Source of the DNA: Polyangium sp. (in: bacteria)
Lineage (GTDB): Bacteria; Myxococcota_A; Polyangia; Palsa-1104
Direction: 5' to 3'
Length of the DNA stretch: 5,868 nt
Assembly: GCA_025450955.1 (NCBI GenBank)
Contig: JANWLJ010000207.1
Location: 1 to 5,868, forward strand
Part shown: piece after piece, positions 1 to 5,868 of the stretch
Layout: each line of letters opens with the position of its first letter
Position numbering within the stretch: the first letter of the stretch is position 1
Notes under the pieces: model-generated
Told to the model about the DNA's origin: nothing
Database searches by the model: none
Seen by the model: the letters and a program-made list of their open reading frames with translations, nothing else
Position numbers and translations under genes: made by a program

Positions 1-438
1 GTCGAGCCGGAGCTGGTTCGCCGCCTCGACGAGCGAATCGCCGCCTGGCATCCGGATGCCCTGCTCACCTTCGATCCGCAAGGCGGCTTCACCGCCCATC
101 CCGATCACCTCGCCACCGGCCGCGCGGTCACCGCCGCATTTTGCAACGCCAAAGGCTCCGAGGCGCCGCGTTGGCTGATCTACACCCTGGCGCCTCGCCC
201 GGTGGCCAGAAAGCTCGGCGGAAAGCGCGGCCGGCTCGTCGCTGAGCGGGAGCCTGCGCCAGAGTTGCGCATTGCCGTGAATCCAAAAATAAAGGTGCGC
301 GCCTGGAAGATTCACGCGTCGCAGTCGGATTATGTTCGGCGATTTGCCCACATGCCGCCGTCGATTTTGTATCGGTTCTTTTTGACTCAGGAGTTTTACT
401 CCGTGCGCGGGCGCGACCAGTGCGGCGGCGAGAGGTGA
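1..438 (+). CDS. PIG-L/LmbE family deacetylase, C-terminal part (5' truncated by window edge)
   Basis: Frame 1 is open from base 1 to a TGA at 436-438, giving the last 145 residues of a protein that starts outside the window. The segment LLTFDPQGGFTAHPDH (residues 21-36 of the fragment) matches the second signature of the PIG-L/LmbE superfamily, usually written GHPDH. In MshB-type enzymes the last His of this motif is the third zinc ligand and the first His helps catalysis. A second family hallmark, KIHASQ (residues 103-108), follows, with a plausible C-terminal EFYSVRG stretch. The N-terminal AHPDD zinc motif should lie upstream, outside the window. Members are zinc-dependent hydrolases that remove acetyl groups from N-acetylglucosamine-type sugars or related small molecules, in pathways such as mycothiol, bacillithiol, antibiotic or glycan synthesis. 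The substrate cannot be told from this fragment. A 55 bp gap separates it from the NfeD-like gene on the same strand, so read-through is possible. Confidence 0.85.
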   Translation, partial: VEPELVRRLDERIAAWHPDALLTFDPQGGFTAHPDHLATGRAVTAAFCNAKGSEAPRWLIYTLAPRPVARKLGGKRGRLVAEREPAPELRIAVNPKIKVRAWKIHASQSDYVRRFAHMPPSILYRFFLTQEFYSVRGRDQCGGER

Positions 439-493
439 GTTTTCCGTCGACATTGCCGCGAACCGGATCGATGGTTACCGTGGGTTTGGTCAA

Positions 494-1165
494 ATGTTCC
501 TGATTTTGATGGTCGCGGGCCTGGTCGGTCTGGCGATGATGGCGCTGCCGGCGGTGGGTCGTCATGGAAACGTCGCGCGCGGCGCGCTCCACGCCGGACA
601 CGCCGCCAAGCTGGGCCCCATGACGGCGGCGACCGCCGCGCTGAGGGGCGTCGCCGCCAAGAGCGGAACCCACGTCGGCCAGGCGCTGGTGCAGCAGGGC
701 AACGCGCTCGCCGGCGCCGAGACCGAGAGCGGCATCGCCCGCTTCATCCCGTCGCCGCGCCTGATTTGCAGTTTGCTCGCGCTCTATGGCGCGTTCGGAA
801 ACGCGCTTCTGCACGCGGCCCATTTTTCGCCGCTCGCGGCCGGGCTGCTTGCGACGGTGCCGGCGATCCTCCTCGAGAAATTCGCGGTCACGCCGCTGTG
901 GCGACTCTTGTTCCGTTTTCAGGGACAGCCGAGCTCGCCGCTCGAGGAGCTGGTGCTCTCGGAGGCCAAGGCGGTCACGCCGTTTCGCAATGGACGCGGG
1001 TTGGTGTCGCTGGTGCGCGACGGACGGTTGGTGCAGTTCGCCGCCACGCTCATCGAATCGCAGGCGGCGCTCTCGGTGCGGGTTGGAGATCGGTTGCAGG
1101 TGGAGGAGGTCGACGGGCCACGCGAGCGGGTGACCGTTTCGGTGCCCCCCGAAGACCAGGCGTAA
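494..1165 (+). CDS. Short NfeD-like membrane protein (YqiJ/YuaF type), flotillin partner
   Basis: A 223-residue protein. Visible parts are a hydrophobic segment at about residues 2-22, a polar, Ala/Gly/His-rich stretch at about 23-87, two hydrophobic segments at about 88-108 and 112-130, and a beta-rich C-terminal domain at about 158-218. That domain has the pattern expected of the NfeD OB fold: Gly-rich turn, strand, VRDGRLVQFAA, VRVGDRLQVEEVDG and a final VTVSV strand. It has no serine protease (ClpP-class) domain, so it is the short form of the family. Short NfeD proteins such as E. coli YqiJ and B. subtilis YuaF are membrane partners of flotillins and are encoded next to them, as here. 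The ATG at 494 is the only usual start codon in this frame after the preceding gene; no strong Shine-Dalgarno sequence precedes it, so its translation may depend on upstream transcription. The family call rests on topology, the C-terminal pattern and the adjacent flotillin gene rather than on a catalytic motif. Confidence 0.78.
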   Translation: MFLILMVAGLVGLAMMALPAVGRHGNVARGALHAGHAAKLGPMTAATAALRGVAAKSGTHVGQALVQQGNALAGAETESGIARFIPSPRLICSLLALYGAFGNALLHAAHFSPLAAGLLATVPAILLEKFAVTPLWRLLFRFQGQPSSPLEELVLSEAKAVTPFRNGRGLVSLVRDGRLVQFAATLIESQAALSVRVGDRLQVEEVDGPRERVTVSVPPEDQA

Positions 1166-1183
1166 GAAATCGGGCGGAGGCCC

Positions 1184-1191
1184 GGAAGGAG
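1184..1191 (+). promoter_or_regulatory. Shine-Dalgarno site of the flotillin gene
   Basis: GGAAGGAG lies 6 nt before the ATG at 1198. This decides the start: the same reading frame stays open far upstream, to an ATG at 766, but that stretch overlaps the NfeD-like gene and reads as Arg/Ala/Gly-rich nonsense. A hydrophobic anchor begins directly after the ATG at 1198, which also supports it. Confidence 0.85.
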
Positions 1192-1197
1192 CACATC

Positions 1198-2583
1198 ATG
1201 GAAATTTCGCTGATCACCGCGGGCGCGGCCGTCGTCGCGGTCTTCGTCCTGACGTCGTTCATCATCACGACGTTTTTGCGGAGCGTCGACGCGGGCGAGA
1301 TCCTGCTCGCCAGCCGCGGGCGCCATCTGCGGATCTATCGCGGTCCGTGCAAGGCGCTGATCGTCCCGGTCATCACCCAGATCCGGCGCATCCCGGCGCA
1401 GGCGATCAACGTCGACATCGAGATCACCGATCAGACCGCCGACATCGACGCGGGCGGCCGGCCGGCGCCGGTCAAGGTCACCGTGCGCGCCTCCGCGATC
1501 GTCAGCGTCGGCGAAGACGAGGCGATGGTGAACACCGCCGCCAACAAGTTCTTCTCCAAGCTGCCGGCCGAGCAGCTCTCGACCCTCACCGACGTGCTCT
1601 CGTCGGCGGGGCGGCGCGCGATCAACCTGCTCTGGCACGATCAACTGTTCAACGCGCGCAACCCGACCACCGCCGCCGCGAGCTCGACCGCGCTCGCGAC
1701 CACCAACAGCTCGACGGCGCTGGTGGCGACGGGCGGATCGAGCTCGGACGCGCTCGCCAAGCGCGGCGAGGATGACGAGCTGGCGGTGATCATCAAGGAC
1801 GCCTGCTCGCGCGAGCTGCTCGATCTCGGGCTCTCGTTCAACAGCTTGAACATCCGCGCGGTGCTCAGCGAAGTGGCCGATGCGCGGCGGCGCGAGTCGG
1901 CGGCGCGGGCCAAAGCGAGCGCCGACGTGGTGCAGGCGCAAGAGGAGCAGCGGGCGCGGATCGCGCAGCTCGAAGCGGCGCAGAGCATCAACGATCAAGA
2001 GCGCGCGCTCAACATGCAGATCGCGTCGAACGGCGCCGAGATCGCCAACGCCGAGGCGACCAAGCAGGCGATGGTGCGCAAGCAGCGCGAGGCCGAGCTG
2101 GCGGCGAATCAGATCACCCAGGCGCGCGCCGACGCCGAGCAGAACGTGATTCAGCAGGAGGCCGAAGGCAAGGCGCAGGCGGCGCGCATCCGCGCGATCG
2201 CCGAGGCCGAGGCCGACGCGATCCGGCTCAAGGTCAAGGCGCTCACCGACGGCGGCGAGGCCTACATGGATCTGCGCCGGCTCGAGCTCGCGCCCGATCT
2301 CACCCACGAAGTGGCGGCGGCGCTCTCGAGCGGGCAGTTCGTCAACTTCGGCACCACCGGCGAGGGCGGCCACAGCGCCGCGGCCTCCGGCTCCGACGAC
2401 GTCTTGCGGGTGGTGCAGACCCTGCTCGCCGCCCAGGTGATCACCGGCAACGGAAACGGAATCAGCAACAGCAGCGGCAACGGCAACGGCAACAGCGACG
2501 GGAAAATCGCCAAGCGTTCGACCCGCGCCCAAGCCGCCGCGCTTCCCGACAGCCCGCCCTACCCCGCGCTTCCGAAGCGGTGA
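1198..2583 (+). CDS. Flotillin-like SPFH domain protein
   Basis: A 461-residue protein. It begins with a membrane anchor (about residues 4-27), followed by an SPFH/band-7 domain (about 28-220) with typical stretches such as SVDAGEILLASRGRHLRIYRG near its start and DACSRELLDLGLSFNSLNIRAV near its end. Next comes a long Ala/Glu/Gln/Arg-rich coiled coil (about 225-350) with the repeated AEA/EAE pattern of flotillins, then a short conserved helix (YMDLRRLELAPDLTHEVAAAL). Flotillins oligomerise at the cytoplasmic face of the membrane, organise microdomains and influence membrane fluidity and protein assembly. The NfeD-like gene ends 32 bp upstream on the same strand, so the two are probably co-transcribed. 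Two oddities stand out: a low-complexity Ala/Ser/Thr insert at about 155-190 inside the SPFH region, and a Gly-Asn-rich C-terminal tail from about 417. The family call is firm; the assignment to a FloA, FloT or YqiK subgroup is not. Confidence 0.93.
   Translation: MEISLITAGAAVVAVFVLTSFIITTFLRSVDAGEILLASRGRHLRIYRGPCKALIVPVITQIRRIPAQAINVDIEITDQTADIDAGGRPAPVKVTVRASAIVSVGEDEAMVNTAANKFFSKLPAEQLSTLTDVLSSAGRRAINLLWHDQLFNARNPTTAAASSTALATTNSSTALVATGGSSSDALAKRGEDDELAVIIKDACSRELLDLGLSFNSLNIRAVLSEVADARRRESAARAKASADVVQAQEEQRARIAQLEAAQSINDQERALNMQIASNGAEIANAEATKQAMVRKQREAELAANQITQARADAEQNVIQQEAEGKAQAARIRAIAEAEADAIRLKVKALTDGGEAYMDLRRLELAPDLTHEVAAALSSGQFVNFGTTGEGGHSAAASGSDDVLRVVQTLLAAQVITGNGNGISNSSGNGNGNSDGKIAKRSTRAQAAALPDSPPYPALPKR
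1681..1758 (+). repeat. Three degenerate tandem copies inside the flotillin gene
   Basis: Three in-frame imperfect copies start at 1681, 1708 and 1741. Each begins AGCTCG and contains a GCGCT core. They encode SSTALATTN, SSTALVATGG(S) and SSDALAK (residues 162-188). The copies differ in length (27, 33 and at least 18 bp) and at several bases, so this is an old or selected repeat, not a recent exact duplication. It forms most of the low-complexity insert in the SPFH region. Confidence 0.6.
2446..2490 (+). repeat. GGN-AAC hexamer repeats coding the Gly-Asn tail of the flotillin
   Basis: GGC/GGA and AAC codons alternate in two blocks (2446-2460 and 2473-2490) separated by a Ser/Asn-rich stretch. 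They encode GNGNGISNSSGNGNGN (residues 417-432). The tail goes on to a basic, Ala/Pro-rich end (about 435-461). Such low-complexity sequence is likely to be a flexible linker and a site of length variation between strains. Confidence 0.6.
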
Positions 2584-2592
2584 TCCGCCGCC

Positions 2593-3213
2593 TCAGCCGC
2601 GCAGCAGCGCTCGCAACTTCTCCTGCCACTCCATTTGTAGATCGCTCAGCTTGAGGCCCTTGCCCTTTTGCGGCGCGGCCTGAAGCAGCCCTTGCGCCGC
2701 CGGGTGGGGAAGCCCGTGCAGCTCGATCGAGTCCAGCTCGACCCCTTGCGAAAGCAGCCAGTGCGCGCGTTTTCCAAACGCGATCACCCGCAGCCTCGAC
2801 GGGCAGCGCGCCCGGGCGCGCGCGAGCTCGCCCGCGATCCGCGCCAAATTCTCCGTCTCGCGCAGCTCGCGATCGCTCGGCGCGCGAAAGGTTCGCCCGT
2901 CGCTGGTCGGGCAGCACGCGAGCGCATTGGTGAGCGCGACCTCGCGCAGCTTGGGCGCAAGGCCGAGCGCGGAAAAGCGCGCGCCGTCCCACGGCTCCCA
3001 CGCCGCCTCGGGCACCTCGGCCAGCCCTTCGGAGACGAGCGCGCGATAGACCAGCTTACCCGCGCGATCTCCCCAAAACGGAATCCCCGACTGATCCGCC
3101 CCGCGCGGCCCCGGCGCCTCGCCCATTAAAAGGATGCGCACCGGCCCGCGCGCCGGAAACAGCGGCGCGACCGGCCTGCCGGTGATCCGTCCGTCGAGCG
3201 CGCGGGGGCTCAT
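2593..3213 (-). CDS. Uracil-DNA glycosylase superfamily protein (family 4/5-like)
   Basis: A 206-residue protein read from ATG 3213-3211 to TGA 2595-2593. The N-terminal segment VRILLMGEAPGPRGADQSGIPFWGDRAGKLVYRAL (about residues 25-59) matches motif 1 of the family 4/5 uracil-DNA glycosylases: GEAPG as in UDGa, and the G.PF.GDRAG stretch close to UDGb. LTNALACCP (94-102) corresponds to the TNxVKCRP strand, VIAFGKRAHWLL (143-154) to the usual ALG strand, and HGLPHPAAQ (166-174) to the C-terminal His motif that contacts DNA and the flipped base. These enzymes excise uracil or other deaminated bases during base excision repair. Family 4/5 enzymes normally bind a 4Fe-4S cluster through four cysteines; only Cys100, Cys101 and Cys137 are present, and the N-terminal CxxC is absent. 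The start has only a weak GAGAG upstream. It is convergent with the flotillin gene and divergent from the peptidase gene. Substrate and activity are uncertain. Confidence 0.8.
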   Translation of the reverse strand: MSPRALDGRITGRPVAPLFPARGPVRILLMGEAPGPRGADQSGIPFWGDRAGKLVYRALVSEGLAEVPEAAWEPWDGARFSALGLAPKLREVALTNALACCPTSDGRTFRAPSDRELRETENLARIAGELARARARCPSRLRVIAFGKRAHWLLSQGVELDSIELHGLPHPAAQGLLQAAPQKGKGLKLSDLQMEWQEKLRALLRG

Positions 3214-3294
3214 CTCTCGCCGGCATGGTGGCCCGACGGCCCGCGTAGCGTCAACCGGCGTGAAGCGCTATCCTGCGCGCCTCGGAGGCGAGGG
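3214..3294. promoter_or_regulatory. Divergent intergenic region between the glycosylase and peptidase genes
   Basis: This 81 bp gap separates two divergently read genes, so the promoters of both should lie in or very near it. A TTGACG hexamer on the minus strand (3253-3248) and a TATCCT on the plus strand (3269-3274) resemble -35 and -10 elements, but neither has a convincing partner at the normal spacing. The location is supported by gene order; the exact promoter elements are not. Confidence 0.4.
3284..3288 (+). promoter_or_regulatory. Shine-Dalgarno site of the M3 peptidase gene
   Basis: GGAGG lies 6 nt before the ATG at 3295 and supports that start over the in-frame ATGs at 3316 and 3322. 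Starting at 3295 also keeps the basic residue at the beginning of the signal peptide. Confidence 0.8.
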
Positions 3295-5433
3295 ATGAAG
3301 ACACTCGGTGCGATCATGGCGATGACCACGTTGACGATGATGGCGGGAGCCGCGGGCGCGACGCCGGCGAGCGCGGAGGCGGCCAATCCGTTTGCCAAGG
3401 CGAGCCCGCTCACGTTTCAGGCGCCGCCGTTCGATAAGATCCATGAATCGGATTATCAGCCGGCGCTCGAAGAGGGGATGAAGGTCCACCTCGACGAGGT
3501 GAACCAGATCGCGGACAACCCGGCCAAGCCCACCTTCGCCAACACCATCGTGGCGATGGAGCGCTCCGGGCTGATGCTCACCCGCGTCTCCAAGGTGTTC
3601 TTCGCGATCGCGCAGGCCAACACCGATCCCACCTTGCAGAAGATTCAGTCGATCGAGGCGCCCAAGCTGCAGGCGCACTCCGACGCGGTGTTTCTCAATC
3701 CGAAGCTGTTCGCGCGCATCGAGGCGATTTATGGCGCGCGCAAGGCGCTGCACCTGCGCGGCGAGGACGAGGTGCTCATCGAGCGCTATCACCACGACTT
3801 CGTCCACGCGGGCGCGGCGCTCTCGGAGCCCGACAAGACCAAGCTGCGGGCGCTCAATCAGGAGGAGGCCAAGCTCACCACCGAGTTTCAGACTCGCCTG
3901 CTCGCCGCCACCAAGGACGGCGCGCTGGTGGTGAGCGACGTCAAGCAGCTCGACGGACTTTCGCCCGGCGATCTCGCGGCGGCGGCGCAGGCGGCCAAGG
4001 CGCGGGGCCTGACCGGCAAGTGGGTGCTCGCGCTGCAGAACACCACCCAGCAGCCGTATCAGGTGACGCTCAAGAATCGGGCGCTGCGCAAGAAACTATT
4101 CGAAGCATCGATTCACCGCGCCGATCAGAAGAACGCCGACGACACCCGCGCGATCGGGCAGCGGCTCGCCCAGCTCCGCGCCGACAAGGCCAAGCTGCTC
4201 GGCTTTGCCAACTTCGCCGCCTACACCCTCGACGATCAGATGGCCAAGACGCCCGAGGCGGCGATCAAGCTGATGACCGATCTCGTCCCCGCCGCGCTCG
4301 CCAAGGCGAAGAGCGAAGCGCAAAAGATGCAGGAGCTCATCGATCATCAGGGCGCCAAGATCACGCTCGAGCCGTGGGACTGGCAGTACTACTCCGAGCA
4401 GGTGCGCAAGGCCGAGTACGATCTCGACGAGGCGGAGCTCAAGCCCTATTTCGAGCTCGACCGGGTGCTCAAAGACGGCGTCTTCTACGCCGCGCACAAG
4501 CTCTACGGCATCTCGTTCAAAGAGCGCCACGATCTGCCGGTCTATCAGCCCGACGTGCGGGTCTTCGACGTCATCGATTCGAACGGCAAACCGCTCGCGC
4601 TCTTTTACGCCGACTATTTCAAGCGCGACAACAAGTCGGGCGGCGCGTGGATGGACAGCTTCGTCGATCAGTCGGGGCTGCTCGGCACCAAGCCGGTGAT
4701 CTTCAACGTCTGCAACTTCACCAAGCCGGCGCCTGGCCAGCCGGCGCTGCTCAGCTTCGACGACGTCACCACCATGTTCCACGAGTTCGGCCACGCGCTG
4801 CACGGCATGTTCTCGAACGTGAAGTATCCGACGCTCGCCGGCACCAACACGCCGCGCGACTTCGTCGAGTTCCCGTCGCAGTTCAATGAGCATTGGGCGC
4901 TCGACCCGAAGGTGTTCGCGCACTACGCGCGGCACGAGAAGACCGGCGCGCCGATGCCGCAGGCGCTGGTCGACAAGATCAAGAAGTCGCGCACCTTCAA
5001 TCAGGGCTACGGCACGCTCGAATATCTCGAAGCGGGGCTGCTGGATATGGCCTGGCACACCCTTTCGCCGGGCGCGCCGCTGCAAGACGCCGCGAGCTTC
5101 GGGCCGGCCGCGCTCAAGAGGTTCGGGGTCGCCTACGCGCCGGTGCCGCCGCGTTATCGCTCGAGCTATTTCGCGCATATCTGGGACGGCGGATATGCCG
5201 CCGGTTATTACGCCTATCTATGGAGCGCGGTGCTCGACGACGACGCCTACGAGTGGTTCCAGGAGCACGGCGGGCTCACCCGCAAAAATGGTCAGCGCTT
5301 CCGCGACATGCTGCTTTCGCGCGGCCACACCGGCGATCTGGCGGCGATGTACCGCGGGTTCCGCGGCCGCGACCCGAGCGTCGAGGCGCTGATGCGCGAT
5401 CGCGGGCTCACCTCTCCCACCGCCAGCAAGTAG
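3295..5433 (+). CDS. dcp: Exported M3 family zinc metallopeptidase, peptidyl-dipeptidase Dcp type
   Basis: A complete 712-residue protein, close to the usual Dcp length plus a signal peptide. Residues 1-27 form a signal peptide with a short basic start, a Met/Ala/Thr/Leu-rich core and a likely cleavage after ASA (25-27), so the enzyme probably works in the periplasm. The mature N-terminus (NPF...SPLTFQAPPFDKIHESDYQPALEEGM, 31-62) is typical of this subfamily. The zinc motif HEFGH is at 496-500, and the third zinc ligand is expected at Glu525 in AGTNTPRDFVEFPSQ (514-529), a sequence diagnostic of Dcp rather than oligopeptidase A. His628, Tyr634 and Tyr641 in the FAHIWDGGYAAGYYAYLW stretch fit the substrate-binding residues of E. 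coli Dcp. The reaction is removal of dipeptides from the C-terminus of peptides, so a role in degrading periplasmic peptides is likely. It appears to be a single-gene unit, with a hairpin 20 bp after its stop. All catalytic residues are intact. Confidence 0.96.
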   Translation: MKTLGAIMAMTTLTMMAGAAGATPASAEAANPFAKASPLTFQAPPFDKIHESDYQPALEEGMKVHLDEVNQIADNPAKPTFANTIVAMERSGLMLTRVSKVFFAIAQANTDPTLQKIQSIEAPKLQAHSDAVFLNPKLFARIEAIYGARKALHLRGEDEVLIERYHHDFVHAGAALSEPDKTKLRALNQEEAKLTTEFQTRLLAATKDGALVVSDVKQLDGLSPGDLAAAAQAAKARGLTGKWVLALQNTTQQPYQVTLKNRALRKKLFEASIHRADQKNADDTRAIGQRLAQLRADKAKLLGFANFAAYTLDDQMAKTPEAAIKLMTDLVPAALAKAKSEAQKMQELIDHQGAKITLEPWDWQYYSEQVRKAEYDLDEAELKPYFELDRVLKDGVFYAAHKLYGISFKERHDLPVYQPDVRVFDVIDSNGKPLALFYADYFKRDNKSGGAWMDSFVDQSGLLGTKPVIFNVCNFTKPAPGQPALLSFDDVTTMFHEFGHALHGMFSNVKYPTLAGTNTPRDFVEFPSQFNEHWALDPKVFAHYARHEKTGAPMPQALVDKIKKSRTFNQGYGTLEYLEAGLLDMAWHTLSPGAPLQDAASFGPAALKRFGVAYAPVPPRYRSSYFAHIWDGGYAAGYYAYLWSAVLDDDAYEWFQEHGGLTRKNGQRFRDMLLSRGHTGDLAAMYRGFRGRDPSVEALMRDRGLTSPTASK

Positions 5434-5453
5434 CCACTGCAAACAGTTGTCGT

Positions 5454-5473
5454 GGGTGGGGATCTCTCCACCC
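5454..5473 (+). terminator. Hairpin downstream of dcp, possible terminator without U tract
   Basis: GGGTGGGG (5454-5461) can pair with CTCCACCC (5466-5473) through 8 base pairs, one of them G-U, around an ATCT tetraloop. It starts 20 bp after the dcp stop codon, the expected place for a transcript end. No T run follows, so it is not a classic intrinsic terminator; it could instead stabilise the 3' end of the mRNA or act with Rho. Confidence 0.4.
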
Positions 5474-5596
5474 GAGGGGCGTCCTCCACAGCGCAGCCAC
5501 GCCCGCGCGCGCATTCGCCCCGCGGAAACGTAGAGATTGCGGTCGTAACGACGCGCCGCCCGGTGGTCCGCAGGTTGCACATGCCCGTCGGCAGCC

Positions 5597-5868
5597 ATGC
5601 GTTCGGTTTTGCTCCTCGCGCTCGCCTTCGCCCCGCTCCAGCTCGGCTGCTTGAAGTGGGCGGTGCCCGATCACTCGTCGTCGAGTGCGCCGGCGACGGT
5701 GCAAGCGCCGCTTCTGCCGCATGATGTTTTCGAGACGCTGAGCGCGCCCGCGGCGGCGCATACCGAGCTGTGCGCCAACGACGGAATGCATCCCAACTTT
5801 CCCAACGACGCCGATCGGATCACCAAGATGTTCTGCCAGGATCTGGTGCCGGGCGGATCGATCCCGCA
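5597..5868 (+). CDS. Putative lipoprotein, unrecognised family (3' truncated by window edge)
   Basis: The frame from ATG 5597 is open to the window edge, giving 90 residues. It is the first initiator after an in-frame TAA at 5546-5548, so the start is well constrained, although no good Shine-Dalgarno precedes it. The N-terminus (MRSVLLLALAFAPLQLGC) is a short signal sequence with one Arg, a Leu/Ala core and a Cys at 18 preceded by Gly. This resembles a signal peptidase II lipobox, but with Gln at -3 where Leu is usual, so lipidation is probable rather than certain. A Ser/Ala/Pro-rich linker (27-55) follows. A domain then seems to begin with two further cysteines, Cys59 in TELCANDGMHPNFPN and Cys80 in DADRITKMFCQD, which could form a disulfide in the periplasm. 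I do not recognise this domain. Codon use is like that of the neighbours. The 163 bp gap and the hairpin before it suggest its own promoter. Confidence 0.6.
   Translation, partial: MRSVLLLALAFAPLQLGCLKWAVPDHSSSSAPATVQAPLLPHDVFETLSAPAAAHTELCANDGMHPNFPNDADRITKMFCQDLVPGGSIP

Noticed and set aside
461..476. Imperfect inverted repeat AACC...GGTT in the gap before the NfeD-like gene
   Set aside because: Only 4-5 pairs with one wobble; too weak to call a terminator or operator.
471..503. Ten-codon open frame overlapping the start of the NfeD-like gene, a possible leader peptide
   Set aside because: It has no ribosome binding site and no attenuator-like structure or codon run; its overlap with the ATG at 494 is likely chance.
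128..823. Minus-strand open frame of 231 codons over the deacetylase end and NfeD-like start
   Set aside because: Arg-rich composition, no motif, and it opposes two supported genes.
766..1197. Upstream in-frame extension of the flotillin frame
   Set aside because: It overlaps the NfeD-like gene in another frame, its translation is low-complexity Arg/Ala/Gly, and the ATG at 1198 has a strong ribosome binding site and is followed by a membrane anchor.
919..2532. Long open frame of 537 codons on the minus strand opposite the NfeD-like and flotillin genes
   Set aside because: It is antisense to two well-supported genes, its product is Arg/Gly/Ala/Asp-rich with no recognisable domain, and long antisense frames are expected in GC-rich DNA.
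4096..5178. Minus-strand open frame of 360 codons inside the peptidase gene
   Set aside because: It lies wholly opposite an intact Dcp with all catalytic motifs and reads as Arg/Leu/Val/Glu-rich shadow sequence.
5452..5724. Plus-strand open frames across the gap after dcp, including one starting at ATG 5581
   Set aside because: Arg/Ala/Pro-rich products with no motif; the overlapping frame from 5597 has a clear signal sequence and remains open to the window edge.

Overview
The window is GC-rich (roughly two thirds G+C by eye), with strong G/C preference at third codon positions, tightly packed genes and long antisense shadow frames. This fits a high-GC Gram-negative bacterium. The exported M3 peptidase and a lipoprotein-like gene also suggest a Gram-negative envelope. 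A myxobacterium-like or related lineage is my guess; no marker gene here settles it.

Layout: (1) 1-438, + strand, the 3' end of a PIG-L/LmbE-type zinc deacetylase gene whose start lies outside the window. (2) 494-1165 and 1198-2583, + strand, a two-gene unit encoding a short membrane NfeD-like (YqiJ/YuaF-type) protein and a flotillin/SPFH protein, 32 bp apart. (3) 2593-3213, - strand, a uracil-DNA glycosylase superfamily protein whose stop lies 9 bp from the flotillin stop. (4) 3295-5433, + strand, a complete M3 family peptidyl-dipeptidase (Dcp type) with a signal peptide, divergent from the glycosylase gene across an 81 bp gap. (5) 5434-5596, a non-coding gap with a hairpin just after the peptidase gene. 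(6) 5597 to the window end, + strand, the 5' part of an unrecognised lipoprotein-like gene.

Only the NfeD-like and flotillin genes clearly work together. Flotillins form oligomeric membrane-associated scaffolds, and short NfeD proteins are their usual genetic and physical partners. The deacetylase, glycosylase, peptidase and lipoprotein genes look like independent housekeeping or accessory genes.

I found no mobile element, CRISPR array, tRNA, rRNA or clear new defence or biosynthetic system. The points most worth a second look are a repeat-built insert inside the flotillin, its Gly-Asn tail, a glycosylase-like protein without the usual iron-sulfur cysteine set, and the truncated lipoprotein-like gene at the right edge.
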